Assembly: GCF_030538495.1 (NCBI RefSeq)
Contig: NZ_JAUNTW010000001.1
Location: 210,736-274,735 of the forward strand
Direction: 5' to 3'
DNA from: Paracoccus sp. (in: a-proteobacteria)
GTDB taxonomy: Bacteria > Pseudomonadota > Alphaproteobacteria > Rhodobacterales > Rhodobacteraceae
Length of the DNA stretch: 64,000 bases
The first letter of the stretch is position 1; the number at the start of each line of letters is the position of its first letter. Made by a program: the position numbers and the translations under genes. The notes under the pieces are model-generated. The model worked only from the letters and a program-made list of their open reading frames with translations, ran no database searches and was not told the DNA's origin. Of the stretch, positions 47,011 to 57,468 are shown piece after piece.

Positions 47011-48684
47011 GTGACCAGATACCTGACAGCCGCCCGGCTTATCAGCCTCATCTTTGTGGTGATTCCTGTGCTTTTGGCCGCGCAGGTCCAGGCCGCGCCC
47101 TTCGCCGCCTATGTGATGGATGCGCGCACGGGGCAACCGATTTACCGCCAGAACGCGGATACGCGCCTGCACCCGGCGTCGTTAACCAAAATGATGACGC
47201 TGTATATGGCGTTTCATGCGATCGAGAGCGGGCGCGTCCGGCTGGATACCAAATTCACCGTTTCGACCAAGGCCGCGAACGAAGCGCCGTCGAAACTGGG
47301 CCTGCGTCCGGGGCAACAGATTGAACTGCGTTACCTGATCCGCGCCGCCGCGATCCGGTCCGCGAACGACGCCGCGACCGCCATTGGCGAAGGTCTGGCG
47401 GGTTCCGAGGCTGCCTTTGCCCAGCAAATGACGCAAATGGCGCGCGCTTTGGGCATGAACAATACGCAGTTTCAGAACGCCCACGGCCTGACGCAAAGCG
47501 GCCATTTTTCAACCGCCCATGACATGAGCATTCTGGGCCGTCACCTGTTCTATGATTTCCCGCAATATTATAACCTGTTCTCGCGCCGGTCGGCGGATGC
47601 GGGCGTGGCTCAGGTCGCGTCCACCAACCGCCGTTTTCTGGATGATTACGCGGGCGCGGACGGGATCAAGACCGGCTACACCCGCGCGGCGGGGTTCAAC
47701 CTGACCGCATCGGCGCAGCGTGGGAATAAACGCGTGATTGCGACGGTGTTTGGCGGCACCTCGACCGCGCATCGCAATCAGGTGATCGCCGATCTGATGG
47801 ACAACAGCTTTCAGCGGATGCCCGACCGCGTGCGCGAGGTGCGCCCCCAGCGTCCGCGGATGATGGCCCAAACCGTGACGCGCCGTGCTGCGGTCGAACC
47901 CAGCCCCGCCGTAACGCAGCCGCAAACGCAACAGATGGTGCTGCAAACCTCGGCCGCGCCCACGCGCGCCACGCGGACCGCCGCCCCGGCGCAACCGACG
48001 CCCAGTTTGACTCAGGCCCTGTTGCAGGCGGGCGCGCAACCGGCTGCGCCTGCGCAGGCGGCAACCGCTGCCGCGCCGTCGCTGCGGCTGGCCTCCAGCA
48101 TGCGGCCTCGCGCGCGCCCGGGTCAGGGTCAGCCCGCACCGCAACCGGCTGCTGTGGCCGAGGCTCCGGCCCCTGCCGCGTCTGATGCCGCCGTGACCGC
48201 CAGCCTCGCCGCGCCGGTCCTGCAACGCAGCGCGCGCCCGGTGTCGCGTCCGGGTTCCGCCGCGCCGGTTCAGACCGCCGCCGCGCCTGCGGCCCCCGCC
48301 GCCACGCCCGCGCCGCAATCGGCCAGCCTGTCGCTGGTCGCGTCCACCCCGCCGCAACCGCGTTCGGAAACCGTCATTCTGGCGGCCATGGGCGAAGGCG
48401 ATCTGGGCGATCCGCAGCAATTGGAAATCGTGCGCCGCCCTGCCGACAGTGGCCGCAATTGGGGCATCGTTCTGGGCACCTATACCACCCGGGCCGAGGC
48501 GGATCGCCTGCTGGTCAGTCTGGCCTTGCAGGATGGGGCGCTGTTGGGCAATGCGCGCCGCCATGTTGCCGATACGCGGCGCGGGTTCGAACCCAGCTTT
48601 GTGCGGATGTCGCGCGGGGATGCGCAACTGGCCTGCGACCGGATGCGCAGCCGCGCACAGGAATGTCGGGTTGAAGGGCGCTGA
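47011..48684 (+). CDS. D-alanyl-D-alanine carboxypeptidase with SPOR domain
   Basis: A peptidoglycan-trimming penicillin-binding protein, 557 residues. Signal peptide 1-29, then the S11 domain with the three active motifs: SLTK at 57-60, SAN at 117-119 and KTG at 220-222. A long Ala/Pro/Gln-rich linker (about 285-460) leads to a C-terminal SPOR domain (about 478-555), which targets septal glycan. The start is GTG after GAGAC. The DacF/SPOR fusion is typical of Rhodobacterales and suggests action at division sites. Confidence 0.92.
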   Translation: MTRYLTAARLISLIFVVIPVLLAAQVQAAPFAAYVMDARTGQPIYRQNADTRLHPASLTKMMTLYMAFHAIESGRVRLDTKFTVSTKAANEAPSKLGLRPGQQIELRYLIRAAAIRSANDAATAIGEGLAGSEAAFAQQMTQMARALGMNNTQFQNAHGLTQSGHFSTAHDMSILGRHLFYDFPQYYNLFSRRSADAGVAQVASTNRRFLDDYAGADGIKTGYTRAAGFNLTASAQRGNKRVIATVFGGTSTAHRNQVIADLMDNSFQRMPDRVREVRPQRPRMMAQTVTRRAAVEPSPAVTQPQTQQMVLQTSAAPTRATRTAAPAQPTPSLTQALLQAGAQPAAPAQAATAAAPSLRLASSMRPRARPGQGQPAPQPAAVAEAPAPAASDAAVTASLAAPVLQRSARPVSRPGSAAPVQTAAAPAAPAATPAPQSASLSLVASTPPQPRSETVILAAMGEGDLGDPQQLEIVRRPADSGRNWGIVLGTYTTRAEADRLLVSLALQDGALLGNARRHVADTRRGFEPSFVRMSRGDAQLACDRMRSRAQECRVEGR

Positions 48685-48696
48685 GGCGCCCTTTTT
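48675..48696 (+). terminator. Terminator embedded in the end of the carboxypeptidase gene
   Basis: The 7-bp stem AGGGCGC/GCGCCCT with loop TGAG is followed by five T. The loop contains the stop codon TGA, so the terminator begins within the coding sequence. Confidence 0.85.
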
Positions 48697-48759
48697 CATG
48701 CCGCAAAGCAGCACATAACGCGCGGACCACATCACGCAGATTTGTGATTTAAGGGGGAA

Positions 48760-48836
48760 TGGTACCGCCTCCCCGGCTTGAACGGGGGACCTCTAGATCC
48801 ACAATCTAGCGCTCTAACCAACTGAGCTAAGGCGGC
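48760..48836 (-). tRNA. tRNA-His (anticodon GUG), alphaproteobacterial A73 type
   Basis: Cloverleaf: acceptor GCCGCCT/AGGCGGT, D-arm GCTC/GAGC, anticodon stem CTAGA/TCTAG with loop TTGTGGA, T-arm CCCCG-TTCAAGC-CGGGG, encoded CCA. The discriminator is A and there is no paired G at position -1, unlike nearly all other bacteria but as known for many Alphaproteobacteria. Confidence 0.95.
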
Positions 48837-48937
48837 ACAGGACGCGTGTTTAACGCTGCATCACGCGGGTTGCAAGCCCTCCTTGCTGCGAAAATGCAAA
48901 CAATGTAAAAATTCCGCGACAAACAAAGGAACATATC

Positions 48938-49141
48938 ATGGGTATCAACAGCGAAAGCGATATTGCCGCCAATTTGCAGATCGGGCCGACTGATCAGGGC
49001 ATGGTGCGCATTTACCTGCAGGCCGAAGGCATTGATCTGCCGCTGGATTTCGATCCTGATGAGGCCGCCGAAATCGCCGAAGAACTGCTGGCCGCTGCGG
49101 AAACCGCGCGCGGGGTCGGCGGTTCTAATAAACGCCGGTAA
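48938..49141 (+). CDS. Small conserved protein, DUF6324-like
   Basis: A 67-residue acidic protein, MGINSESDIAANLQIGPTDQ at the start and DFDPDEAAEIAEELLAAAET later. It has the look of the DUF6324 family of Rhodobacteraceae; the name is from memory. AAAGGAAC precedes the ATG. Its last 17 bases overlap the end of convergent mmcB. Confidence 0.65.
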   Translation: MGINSESDIAANLQIGPTDQGMVRIYLQAEGIDLPLDFDPDEAAEIAEELLAAAETARGVGGSNKRR

Positions 49142-49586
49142 ACGCGCCGGGATCGGTCAGGCCCTGCAATCGCAGGGCCGCCGCACGCGCAAAATCGCGC
49201 TGCACCTTGCTGCGGCGCGCGCCCGGCAAACGATGTTCGGGTGCCATGCGCGCCAATTCCGCGCCATACGAATCAGCCAAAATCAGGCCGGTATCGTCGG
49301 GCAGCAGATCGGCCGGAAAATCGCCATCAACCGCCCAGAAATAACGGTCGCACCAGTCCAGATAGCCCGGCCATTTGCGATCTGCCGCGAAATCGGCGCG
49401 ACTGCTTTTGCATTCCACGATCCAGATGTCGCCGCGCGGGCCGATGCTGATGACATCCACGCGCAAACCCCGCACGGGGGTAAATTCGGGCAGAATCGCG
49501 TGATCCATCGACCGCAGCAGCCGCCCCACCCCACGGGCAAGCCGTTGGCCGGGCATGGCAGGCAGATCGGGCAGCGCATCAGACAT
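49125..49586 (-). CDS. mmcB: MmcB-family DNA repair protein
   Basis: A 153-residue PD-(D/E)xK-fold protein: DVISIGPRGDIWIVECKSSRADFAADRKWPGYLDWCDRYFW carries the nuclease-like core with ECK. MmcB of Caulobacter is an SOS-induced factor needed for survival of crosslinking and alkylating damage; that role is carried over here. A near-consensus LexA box lies just upstream. It is divergent from the trigger-factor gene. Confidence 0.85.
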   Translation of the reverse strand: MSDALPDLPAMPGQRLARGVGRLLRSMDHAILPEFTPVRGLRVDVISIGPRGDIWIVECKSSRADFAADRKWPGYLDWCDRYFWAVDGDFPADLLPDDTGLILADSYGAELARMAPEHRLPGARRSKVQRDFARAAALRLQGLTDPGAFTGVY

Positions 49587-49598
49587 GCGCGCAAATTA

Positions 49599-49613
49599 GA
49601 ACAAAATGTAAAC
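49599..49613 (-). promoter_or_regulatory. Probable LexA box of mmcB
   Basis: GAACAAAATGTAAAC is GAAC-N7-AAAC, one base from the GAAC-N7-GAAC box of lexA. It lies 13 bases before the mmcB start, where a repressor would block initiation. mmcB is an SOS gene in Caulobacter, which supports the reading. Confidence 0.55.
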
Positions 49614-49722
49614 ACATCGCAAGCCCCCCTTTGCTTATCTGCTTGCAAGGCGGCGGCGGGGGGACTAGAAACGCGGAAATTTTCAGGCCGCCCCGGTGGC
49701 CCTTCTTGCTATGAGGACGATG

Positions 49723-51057
49723 ATGCAGGTCAAGGAAACCCAGAACGAAGGTCTGAAGCGCGGCTATCAGTTCACCCTGCCCGCCGCCGATCTGGCCGCC
49801 ACGGTCGAGGCGAAACTGAAAGAAGCCCAGCCCGAGGTCGAACTGAAGGGCTTCCGCAAGGGCAAAGTCCCGATGGCGATGCTGAAAAAGCAATTCGGCC
49901 CGCGCGTTCTGGGCGATGCGATGCAGGACGCCATCGACACCGCGCTGCGCAACCATCTGGAAACCTCGGGCGATCGTCCGGCGATGCAGCCCGCCATCGA
50001 AATGGTGGACGGCGACAAATGGAAAGAAGGTGACGACGTTGTCGTGAACGTCACCTACGAAGCCCTGCCCACGATCCCCGATGTGGACCTGTCCGGTGTG
50101 GAACTGGAACGCCTGACCGTCCCGGCCGAAGAAGCCGCCGTGACCGAAGCCCTTGAAAATCTGGCGAAATCGGCCCAGAACTTCGAAGACCGCCGCAAAG
50201 GCAGCAAAGCCAAAGACGGCGATCAGGTCGTGATTGATTTCAAAGGTTTCGTTGATGGCGAAGCGTTTGAAGGCGGCGCAGCCGAGGATTATCCGCTGAT
50301 TCTGGGCTCGAACAGCTTTATCCCCGGTTTCGAAGATCAACTGGTCGGCGCCAAAGCCGACGAAGATGTGACCGTCAACGTCAAATTCCCCGACGAATAC
50401 GGCGCGCCGAATCTGGCCGGCAAAGACGCCGTGTTTGAATGCAAGGTGAAAGCCGTCAAGGCACCGAAAGCCGCCGAAATCGACGACGAACTGGCAAAAA
50501 AATTCGGCGCTGACGATCTGGACGCGCTGAAAAAGCAAATCGCCGAACGGCTCGAGGCCGAATATGCCGGTGCCGCCCGCGCGATCATGAAACGCAAGCT
50601 GCTGGATCAGCTGGACGAATTGGTGAAATTCGACCTGCCCGAATCGCTGGTCAACGCCGAGGCGGAACAGATCGCGCACCAACTGTGGCACGAAGAAAAC
50701 CCCGAGGTTCACGACCACAACCACGGCGCCATCGAACCGACCGACGAACACAAAAAACTGGCCGAACGCCGCGTGCGTCTGGGCCTGCTGCTGGCCGAAA
50801 TCGGTCAAAAGGCCGAAGTGACCATCACCGATCAGGAAATGACGCAGGCCGTGTTCCGCGCCGCCCGTCAATATCCGGGTCAGGAACGCGCCTTCTTTGA
50901 ATTTGTGCAGCAAAACCCGCAGGTTCAGCAGCAACTGCGCGCGCCCCTGTTCGAAGACAAAGTTGTGGATCACATCGCCGACGGTGCCAAAGTCACCGAA
51001 AAGCAAGTGACCAAAGAAGAACTGGAAAAAGCCGTCGAGGCTTTGGACGAACTGTAA
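49723..51057 (+). CDS. tig: Trigger factor, ribosome-associated chaperone
   Basis: A 444-residue chaperone with an N-terminal ribosome-binding domain ([16 protein letters not shown], about 37-52), a middle FKBP-type isomerase domain ([17 protein letters not shown] to [17 protein letters not shown]) and a C-terminal helical domain. I take [10 protein letters not shown] at 49723 with AGGA before it; earlier ATG codons at 49711 and 49720 are poorer. It is often next to clpP-clpX in other groups, but here these lie 29 kb away. Confidence 0.96.
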   Translation: MQVKETQNEGLKRGYQFTLPAADLAATVEAKLKEAQPEVELKGFRKGKVPMAMLKKQFGPRVLGDAMQDAIDTALRNHLETSGDRPAMQPAIEMVDGDKWKEGDDVVVNVTYEALPTIPDVDLSGVELERLTVPAEEAAVTEALENLAKSAQNFEDRRKGSKAKDGDQVVIDFKGFVDGEAFEGGAAEDYPLILGSNSFIPGFEDQLVGAKADEDVTVNVKFPDEYGAPNLAGKDAVFECKVKAVKAPKAAEIDDELAKKFGADDLDALKKQIAERLEAEYAGAARAIMKRKLLDQLDELVKFDLPESLVNAEAEQIAHQLWHEENPEVHDHNHGAIEPTDEHKKLAERRVRLGLLLAEIGQKAEVTITDQEMTQAVFRAARQYPGQERAFFEFVQQNPQVQQQLRAPLFEDKVVDHIADGAKVTEKQVTKEELEKAVEALDEL

Positions 51058-51076
51058 TCGTCCGACATGACACGGG

Positions 51077-51106
51077 GGCCGCGCCGGGAAACCGCCGCGG
51101 CCTTTT
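51077..51106 (+). terminator. Terminator after tig
   Basis: The 7-bp stem GGCCGCG/CGCGGCC around a 12-base loop is followed by four T, 20 bases after the stop codon. Confidence 0.7.
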
Positions 51107-51151
51107 CTATGCCGTCTTGCCGCCGCGTGGGGGCGCACCTATGTTGCGGCC

Positions 51152-51571
51152 ATGACGGAATCTTTGCACATGATGAAACTTTGCGTCGGCGCAGATGGCC
51201 CCGACGATCTGCTGGATTGGCAGAAACGATTTGGCGACGGCCCGGCGGTGCATATCACGCGGATGTGGCCGAAACGACAGGATGCATTGCTGGCCGGTGG
51301 GTCGATGTATTGGGTGTTCAAAGGCGTGATGCTGGCGCGGCAACGCCTGATCGACCTGCGCGACGTCGTGGGCGATGACGGCATCCGCCGCTGCGCGCTG
51401 ATTCTGGACCGCGACCTGATTCCCGTGGCCGCCGTGCCGCGCCGTCCGTTCCAAGGCTGGCGTTACCTGAAGCCCGCCGACGCGCCGCCGGACCTGCCGA
51501 CATCGCGGGCGGCGGAACCCAATTTGCCGCCGCAGGTCGCCGCCGCTTTGTCGGATATGGGGCTGATCTGA
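51152..51571 (+). CDS. DUF1489 family protein
   Basis: A soluble protein of 139 residues. MMKLCVGADGPDDLLDWQ and HITRMWPKRQDALLAGGSMYWVFKG are typical of DUF1489, as are LILDRDLIPVAAVPRRPFQGWRYL. Function unknown. ATG codons at 51170 and 51173 are possible alternative starts; GGAA lies before them. It is single, followed by tRNA-Gly. Confidence 0.85.
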   Translation: MTESLHMMKLCVGADGPDDLLDWQKRFGDGPAVHITRMWPKRQDALLAGGSMYWVFKGVMLARQRLIDLRDVVGDDGIRRCALILDRDLIPVAAVPRRPFQGWRYLKPADAPPDLPTSRAAEPNLPPQVAAALSDMGLI

Positions 51572-51611
51572 CTTGACGCGGGATTTGCCAGATTGTAACA
51601 GGGACGGCGTC

Positions 51612-51685
51612 GCGGGTGTAGCTCAATGGTAGAGCAGAAGCTTCCCAAGCTTACGACGAGGGTTCGATTCCCTTCACCCGCTCCA
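51612..51685 (+). tRNA. tRNA-Gly (anticodon CCC)
   Basis: Cloverleaf: acceptor GCGGGTG/CACCCGC, D-arm GCTC/GAGC, anticodon loop TTCCCAA, T-arm AGGG-TTCGATT-CCCTT, discriminator T and encoded CCA. It closely resembles the E. coli CCC isoacceptor. It ends one base before the stop of convergent pgeF. Confidence 0.95.
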
Positions 51686-51686
51686 A

Positions 51687-52454
51687 TCACTCCAGGGAAA
51701 TCGCGGATATCAGGCGGCCATAATCGGCCTCGCCCTGATGCGTGGCGCGGCGATAGCTGAAAAAGCGGTCGGCATCGGCATAGGTGCAGTGGCGCGTCCA
51801 TTCGGCATCGACACCCGCCTGACGCAGCATGTGCAGGCCGAATCCGGGCAGGTCGAACATCGGGCGGCCATTCGGGCCACCGGAAAAGAACCGCGCATAA
51901 TCAGGGTCTTCGACCAGAAAATTGTCCATGAAATCGTCGCCGACCTCATAGGCCGCTTGGCTGATGGTCGGGCCGATGACGGCGCGGATGTCGCGCGCGC
52001 CCAAGTTCTGCATCGCCGCCACGGTCGCGCCGATCACGCCGTCCAATGCGCCGCGCCAACCGGCATGGGCCGCGCCAATCACCCCCGCCGCCGAGTCGGC
52101 AAACAGGATCGGCTGGCAATCCGCGGTCAGCACCGCAATTGCCACGCCGGGGCGCGCCGTGACCAGTGCATCGGCGGGAATGTCGCGCAGGGACGCGGCG
52201 GTGTCGGCATCGGTCACGGTCACGACATTCGCGGAATGGACCTGATGCACGGTCGCCAGCCCGTCGGCCGGCACGCCCATGGCATCGGCCACCCGCGCGC
52301 GGTTCACCGCGACAGCCGACGCCTGATCGCTGGACCCGCGCCCGCAATTCAGCCCCGCAAACAGCCCCGATGACGCGCCGCCTTTGCGGGTGAAAAACCC
52401 GTGCCGGACGCCGGACAAATGCAGGTGGGTCAGAATTTCCAGAGTGGTGTGCAT
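51687..52454 (-). CDS. pgeF: PgeF/YfiH-type multicopper-like peptidoglycan editing factor
   Basis: A 255-residue protein of the YfiH (laccase-domain, formerly polyphenol oxidase) family. The zinc site is seen in TVHQVHSANV, LTADCQPIL and AHAGWRGAL. E. coli PgeF keeps wrong muropeptides out of the wall; that is the most probable role. It is last in lgt-midA-pgeF, coupled to midA by TGATG. Confidence 0.9.
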   Translation of the reverse strand: MHTTLEILTHLHLSGVRHGFFTRKGGASSGLFAGLNCGRGSSDQASAVAVNRARVADAMGVPADGLATVHQVHSANVVTVTDADTAASLRDIPADALVTARPGVAIAVLTADCQPILFADSAAGVIGAAHAGWRGALDGVIGATVAAMQNLGARDIRAVIGPTISQAAYEVGDDFMDNFLVEDPDYARFFSGGPNGRPMFDLPGFGLHMLRQAGVDAEWTRHCTYADADRFFSYRRATHQGEADYGRLISAISLE

Positions 52455-53494
52455 CAGGTCAGAGCCTCGAATCCGGGGATGGGGGGGGCGCCTTGGGGCC
52501 AGATGGCCAGTGCTTTGAACAGGTGACCCATTTCTGCCCCATCGGTCAAGCGGTGCAGCGCGGCCATGGCCCCCGCATCGCCTGCATCCGCCAGACGTTG
52601 CGCGCGCTCCGCCGCCCCCAGCGACCGCAGCCAGTCGCCTTGATGAATGGGGCGGCTGACCACGGCCCCGGCCTGCATCGCGGCCAAGGCCAGCGGCGCA
52701 AAATCAACATGCGCGGTCAGATCGGCCTGCCCCGGATGGGCCAGCGGATCATCGGGCGCGTGGTTGCGCAGGGCCTGAAACGTGTCGCCCCGCCCGTTCC
52801 AACCGCCGTAATCAACGATGATCGCCGCCCCGCCATGCGCCGCAATCCGCGACGCAATCGCGGTCATGATGGCGGGGGCGGCGGGACATTCCTCGGCCAC
52901 GTCGCCGGGCCGGCCGTCACGCGGCAGCGGCACAACGGGGCCAAGCCCCATCGTCAGCGCGTCCCCCGACAGCCCGACCATCCGTTCGCGCCAGCCGTTT
53001 TCGTCGCGCTGATATTGGCGGATCGGCAGAGCGTCAAAAAACTCATTCGCGACTAAAAACAACGGCCTGTCAGGCAAAGCTTCAGTGGATTCGAGGTGTT
53101 TCACATCCCCCAACAGCTCGCATTGCAGGCGGCGCAGATGGGGGGACGCCTCGATCAGCGTGACCTGCGCGGCGCCGGTCATGCCCGGCACCACCCGCAT
53201 CGCGCGGCGCATATCGGCCATCAAGGTGCCGCGCCCCGGTCCCGGTTCAGCCAAGGTAAAGGGCGCGGGTCCCCCCTGATCCAGCCATGCCTGCGCCAAG
53301 GCCAGCCCGCACAATTCCCCAAACATCTGGTGAATTTCCGGCGCGGTCGTGAAATCGCCCGCCGCCCCGAACGGATCGCGGGTCGCGTAATAGCCATGCT
53401 GCGGGTGCAACAGGCAAATCTCCATATAATCGGCCAGCGACATCGGCCCGGTGGCGCGGATGCGCGCGGCGATATGGTCGGCCAGCGGGGTCAC
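52454..53494 (-). CDS. SAM-dependent methyltransferase, MidA/NDUFAF7 family
   Basis: A 346-residue protein-arginine methyltransferase type. MTPLADHIAARIRATGPMSLADYMEICLLHPQHGYY is the family N terminus, and LAEPGPGRGTLMADMRRAM is the SAM site. The mitochondrial homologue methylates NDUFS2 of complex I, so a role in complex I assembly is plausible. The start is the GTG at 53494, overlapping the lgt stop as GTGA; the frame is open further to 53521. Confidence 0.9.
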   Translation of the reverse strand: MTPLADHIAARIRATGPMSLADYMEICLLHPQHGYYATRDPFGAAGDFTTAPEIHQMFGELCGLALAQAWLDQGGPAPFTLAEPGPGRGTLMADMRRAMRVVPGMTGAAQVTLIEASPHLRRLQCELLGDVKHLESTEALPDRPLFLVANEFFDALPIRQYQRDENGWRERMVGLSGDALTMGLGPVVPLPRDGRPGDVAEECPAAPAIMTAIASRIAAHGGAAIIVDYGGWNGRGDTFQALRNHAPDDPLAHPGQADLTAHVDFAPLALAAMQAGAVVSRPIHQGDWLRSLGAAERAQRLADAGDAGAMAALHRLTDGAEMGHLFKALAIWPQGAPPIPGFEALT

Positions 53495-54366
53495 AGCGCG
53501 GGCCGCGACCGCGCGCGCCATATCAGCGCCAGCCCGACAATCACCATCGGCAGCGACAGCACTTGCCCCATGGTCAGCCCGATCACCGGCCCGCCGATGA
53601 CATGGCCCAGCGGGTTGTCGGGCGTGATGAATTGCGCATCGGCCACGCGGAACAGTTCAACAAACATCCGCGCCAGCCCGTAACCGGCCAGAAACACACC
53701 AAAGGCCAGCCCCGGACGGCGCAGCCCGCCCGCCCGCACCAGCAGCATCAGGATCAGCCCAAGGGCCAGCCCCTCCAGCCCTGCTTCGTAAAGCTGGCTG
53801 GGATGGCGGGCGCAGGCACCGATCACGCCGGGGCAATCCTGCGCGGCATAGCCCGGAAACACCACGCCCCACGGCAAATCGGTGGGCCGCCCCCACAATT
53901 CGGCATTGATGAAATTCGCGATACGGCCAAAGAAAATGCCGATCGGCGCGACCACGGCCATGGCATCGGCCAGCCGCAGCACATCCGCCCCGTTCTGCCG
54001 CGCCCACAGCCATGTCGCGATGATGACGCCGGCGAAACCGCCGTGAAAGCTCATCCCGCCTTGCCAGACTTGCAGGATCTGGCCGGGGTTCGACAGGTAA
54101 TAGCCCGGTTCATAAAACAGCACGAATCCCAGACGCCCGCCCAGAACCACGCCCAGAATCACCCATGTCAGCAGGTCGCCCACCCCGTCGCGGGTCGTGG
54201 GTGCCGCCCCGCCCCAGATCACCGGGCGCTGCATCATCCGCGCCATGATCTGCCAACCCAGAATCAGCCCCGCCAGATAGGCCAGTGCATACCACCGCAG
54301 CGACAGCGACAAACCGCCAATCTGGATCGTGAAAATTTCGGGCGAGATATCGGGAAAAGGGATCAT
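53491..54366 (-). CDS. lgt: Prolipoprotein diacylglyceryl transferase
   Basis: An inner-membrane enzyme of 291 residues with about seven helices that adds diacylglycerol to lipobox cysteines. The signature GRIANFINAELWGRPTDLPWGVVFP and MSFHGGFAGVIIATW (with the essential His) are seen. GAGG precedes the ATG. First gene of lgt-midA-pgeF. It would act on the lipoproteins of this window. Confidence 0.96.
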   Translation of the reverse strand: MIPFPDISPEIFTIQIGGLSLSLRWYALAYLAGLILGWQIMARMMQRPVIWGGAAPTTRDGVGDLLTWVILGVVLGGRLGFVLFYEPGYYLSNPGQILQVWQGGMSFHGGFAGVIIATWLWARQNGADVLRLADAMAVVAPIGIFFGRIANFINAELWGRPTDLPWGVVFPGYAAQDCPGVIGACARHPSQLYEAGLEGLALGLILMLLVRAGGLRRPGLAFGVFLAGYGLARMFVELFRVADAQFITPDNPLGHVIGGPVIGLTMGQVLSLPMVIVGLALIWRARSRPAL

Positions 54367-54481
54367 GGGGCCTCGGGGCGGTTGTTGGCGCAGGCTTGGC
54401 CCCCGCGCGGCGCCGTGTCAACATTGAACCCGGCGCCCGCCTGCCCCATATAGGGCCGAACCACCATCAAAAGGCCGTCAG

Positions 54482-54730
54482 ATGACCAACCAGAACAAAT
54501 TTTTCGACGATATGTCCAAGCTGATGACCAACGCCATGGGCGTGGCCCAAGGCGCGCGGGCCGAGGCGGAAACCGCCATGAACGGCTGGATCGACCGCTG
54601 GCTGGCCGACCGCGATTTTGTCACCCGCGAAGAATTCGAAGCCGTGCGCGAAATGGCGATCAAGGCGCGGACCGAAAACGCCGAATTGAAGGCGCGCATC
54701 GACGCATTGGAAAGCGGGCGTCAGGGTTAA
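54482..54730 (+). CDS. UbiK-type accessory factor (BMFP domain)
   Basis: An 82-residue helical protein. DRDFVTREEFEAVREMAIKARTENAELKARIDALE is the C-terminal coiled coil of the BMFP/UbiK family, which trimerises and aids ubiquinone synthesis with UbiJ. The N terminal half is an amphipathic helix. Its name rests on family resemblance. It converges on the DUF2244 gene, six bases apart. Confidence 0.8.
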   Translation: MTNQNKFFDDMSKLMTNAMGVAQGARAEAETAMNGWIDRWLADRDFVTREEFEAVREMAIKARTENAELKARIDALESGRQG

Positions 54731-54736
54731 CCTGCC

Positions 54737-55216
54737 CTAACGCAGATCGAACAGCCGCCGTTGCAGCTGATCGTGCAGCGCGCGGCGTTCGTCGGGCGTC
54801 AGGAATGCGGCCAGTTCGACTTCTTTCCTGCCATCGGTCAGGGTCAGGTATTCGTCAACCGGCCCGTCATGGCGAACAGCCACGCGGACCCAATAGGGGT
54901 TGGCCCGCCATTCCCGCGCAGGCCGCCCCGGATCGCGTCGCGTCAGGGTCAAGCTGTCGCGGGTGATGGTTAAAACTTCGTGGGTCTGCCCGCTGCGATA
55001 GGTGCGGCTGATCCCGAACCACAGCCCCGCAATGGTTAACACGGCAAAGGGCAGCAGACCCCACAGGATCCGCGTGCCAACCAGTGCCAGCATCGGCAGC
55101 GCCAGCAGCCCGGCGGTGATGCCGATAAACCAGACAAAGCCGCGCCGGGGCAGCGACCGATGCGGCCACACCGTCAGTTGCGCGCGGCCGGGGCTGTCCT
55201 GCCAGTCAAACGGCAT
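54737..55216 (-). CDS. DUF2244 membrane protein
   Basis: A 159-residue integral membrane protein with two helices (FVWFIGITAGLLALPMLALVGTRILWGLLPFAVLTIAGLWFGI) and a cytosolic or periplasmic beta-rich tail (REWRANPYWVRVAVRHDGPVDEYLTLT). DUF2244 genes often stand near cytochrome oxidase genes in Alphaproteobacteria, as here near ctaD. Its start overlaps the end of the VOC gene by 11 bases. Confidence 0.82.
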   Translation of the reverse strand: MPFDWQDSPGRAQLTVWPHRSLPRRGFVWFIGITAGLLALPMLALVGTRILWGLLPFAVLTIAGLWFGISRTYRSGQTHEVLTITRDSLTLTRRDPGRPAREWRANPYWVRVAVRHDGPVDEYLTLTDGRKEVELAAFLTPDERRALHDQLQRRLFDLR

Positions 55217-55580
55217 CGCGTTCCCCTAAATTCGGGCAAAGTCGCAGATAATAGCCGTCGAAATCGGCAGTGACGAAATGCCGCTGGCCAGTGTCCTGCG
55301 CGCCGGTGCGATACCATTTGTCTTCGACCGGCCATCCGGCGGCGTGCAACGCATCCAGCAAAGGCGCGGCCGATTCGACGTTGATTTCCAGATTCATCCT
55401 GCGGCCAAAGGGGTGATCCTCCTCGGTCAGAGTAGCATCGACATTGCGCCCCCGATGGATTGCTTCAATCATGTTCACCCCACCCATCCGCAGACGGGCA
55501 AAGCCCCATTCCGGGCGGTCATAAAACCGCAGCGATTCGGCAACATCCGTGACGATCGGTTCGGGCGTTAATCCCCGCAT
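55206..55580 (-). CDS. VOC (glyoxalase/bleomycin resistance) family protein
   Basis: A 124-residue protein with the beta-alpha-beta-beta-beta fold: TPEPIVTDVAESLRFYDRPEWGFARL at the start and TADFDGYYLRLCPNLGERD at the end. The substrate cannot be told; metal ligands are not obvious except Glu and His of the first strand. It may be a lactoylglutathione lyase-like or resistance-type protein. Upstream partner of DUF2244 in an overlapping pair. Confidence 0.78.
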   Translation of the reverse strand: MRGLTPEPIVTDVAESLRFYDRPEWGFARLRMGGVNMIEAIHRGRNVDATLTEEDHPFGRRMNLEINVESAAPLLDALHAAGWPVEDKWYRTGAQDTGQRHFVTADFDGYYLRLCPNLGERDAV

Positions 55581-55592
55581 GATCCCCCCATA

Positions 55593-55621
55593 GAAAAAGG
55601 CCCCGGATGGTCCGGGGCCTT
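55593..55621 (-). terminator. Terminator after ctaD
   Basis: On the minus strand a perfect 11-bp stem AAGGCCCCGGA/TCCGGGGCCTT closes on three bases and ends in a U-run of six. It lies 16 bases after the ctaD stop. Confidence 0.9.
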
Positions 55622-55637
55622 AATGCATGTGTCGGCC

Positions 55638-57326
<1,689 letters not shown>

Positions 57327-57426
57327 TCAAAATATCGTCAAAGTCCGGTCTGGCAGACCGGCGTTCCTGTTTTTGCTTTAGCCCACCCCCGCCGGTGCGG
57401 CAATGGATCACATGCAATCTTATGTA

Positions 57427-57460
57427 ATTTCCCTGCCCGAACGCCGGCGGGCAGGGAAAT
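57427..57460 (-). terminator. Inverted repeat after the cytochrome c gene
   Basis: A perfect 12-bp stem, ATTTCCCTGCCC/GGGCAGGGAAAT, with a 10-base loop stands nine bases after the cytochrome c stop. There is only a weak U-tail, so it may be a terminator or a 3' stabiliser. Confidence 0.65.
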
Positions 57461-57468
57461 AACGGTGT

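Noticed and set aside
46921-47172. Minus-strand frame of 83 codons before the carboxypeptidase
   Set aside because: Overlaps the signal-peptide coding part of a clear gene; no support for translation.
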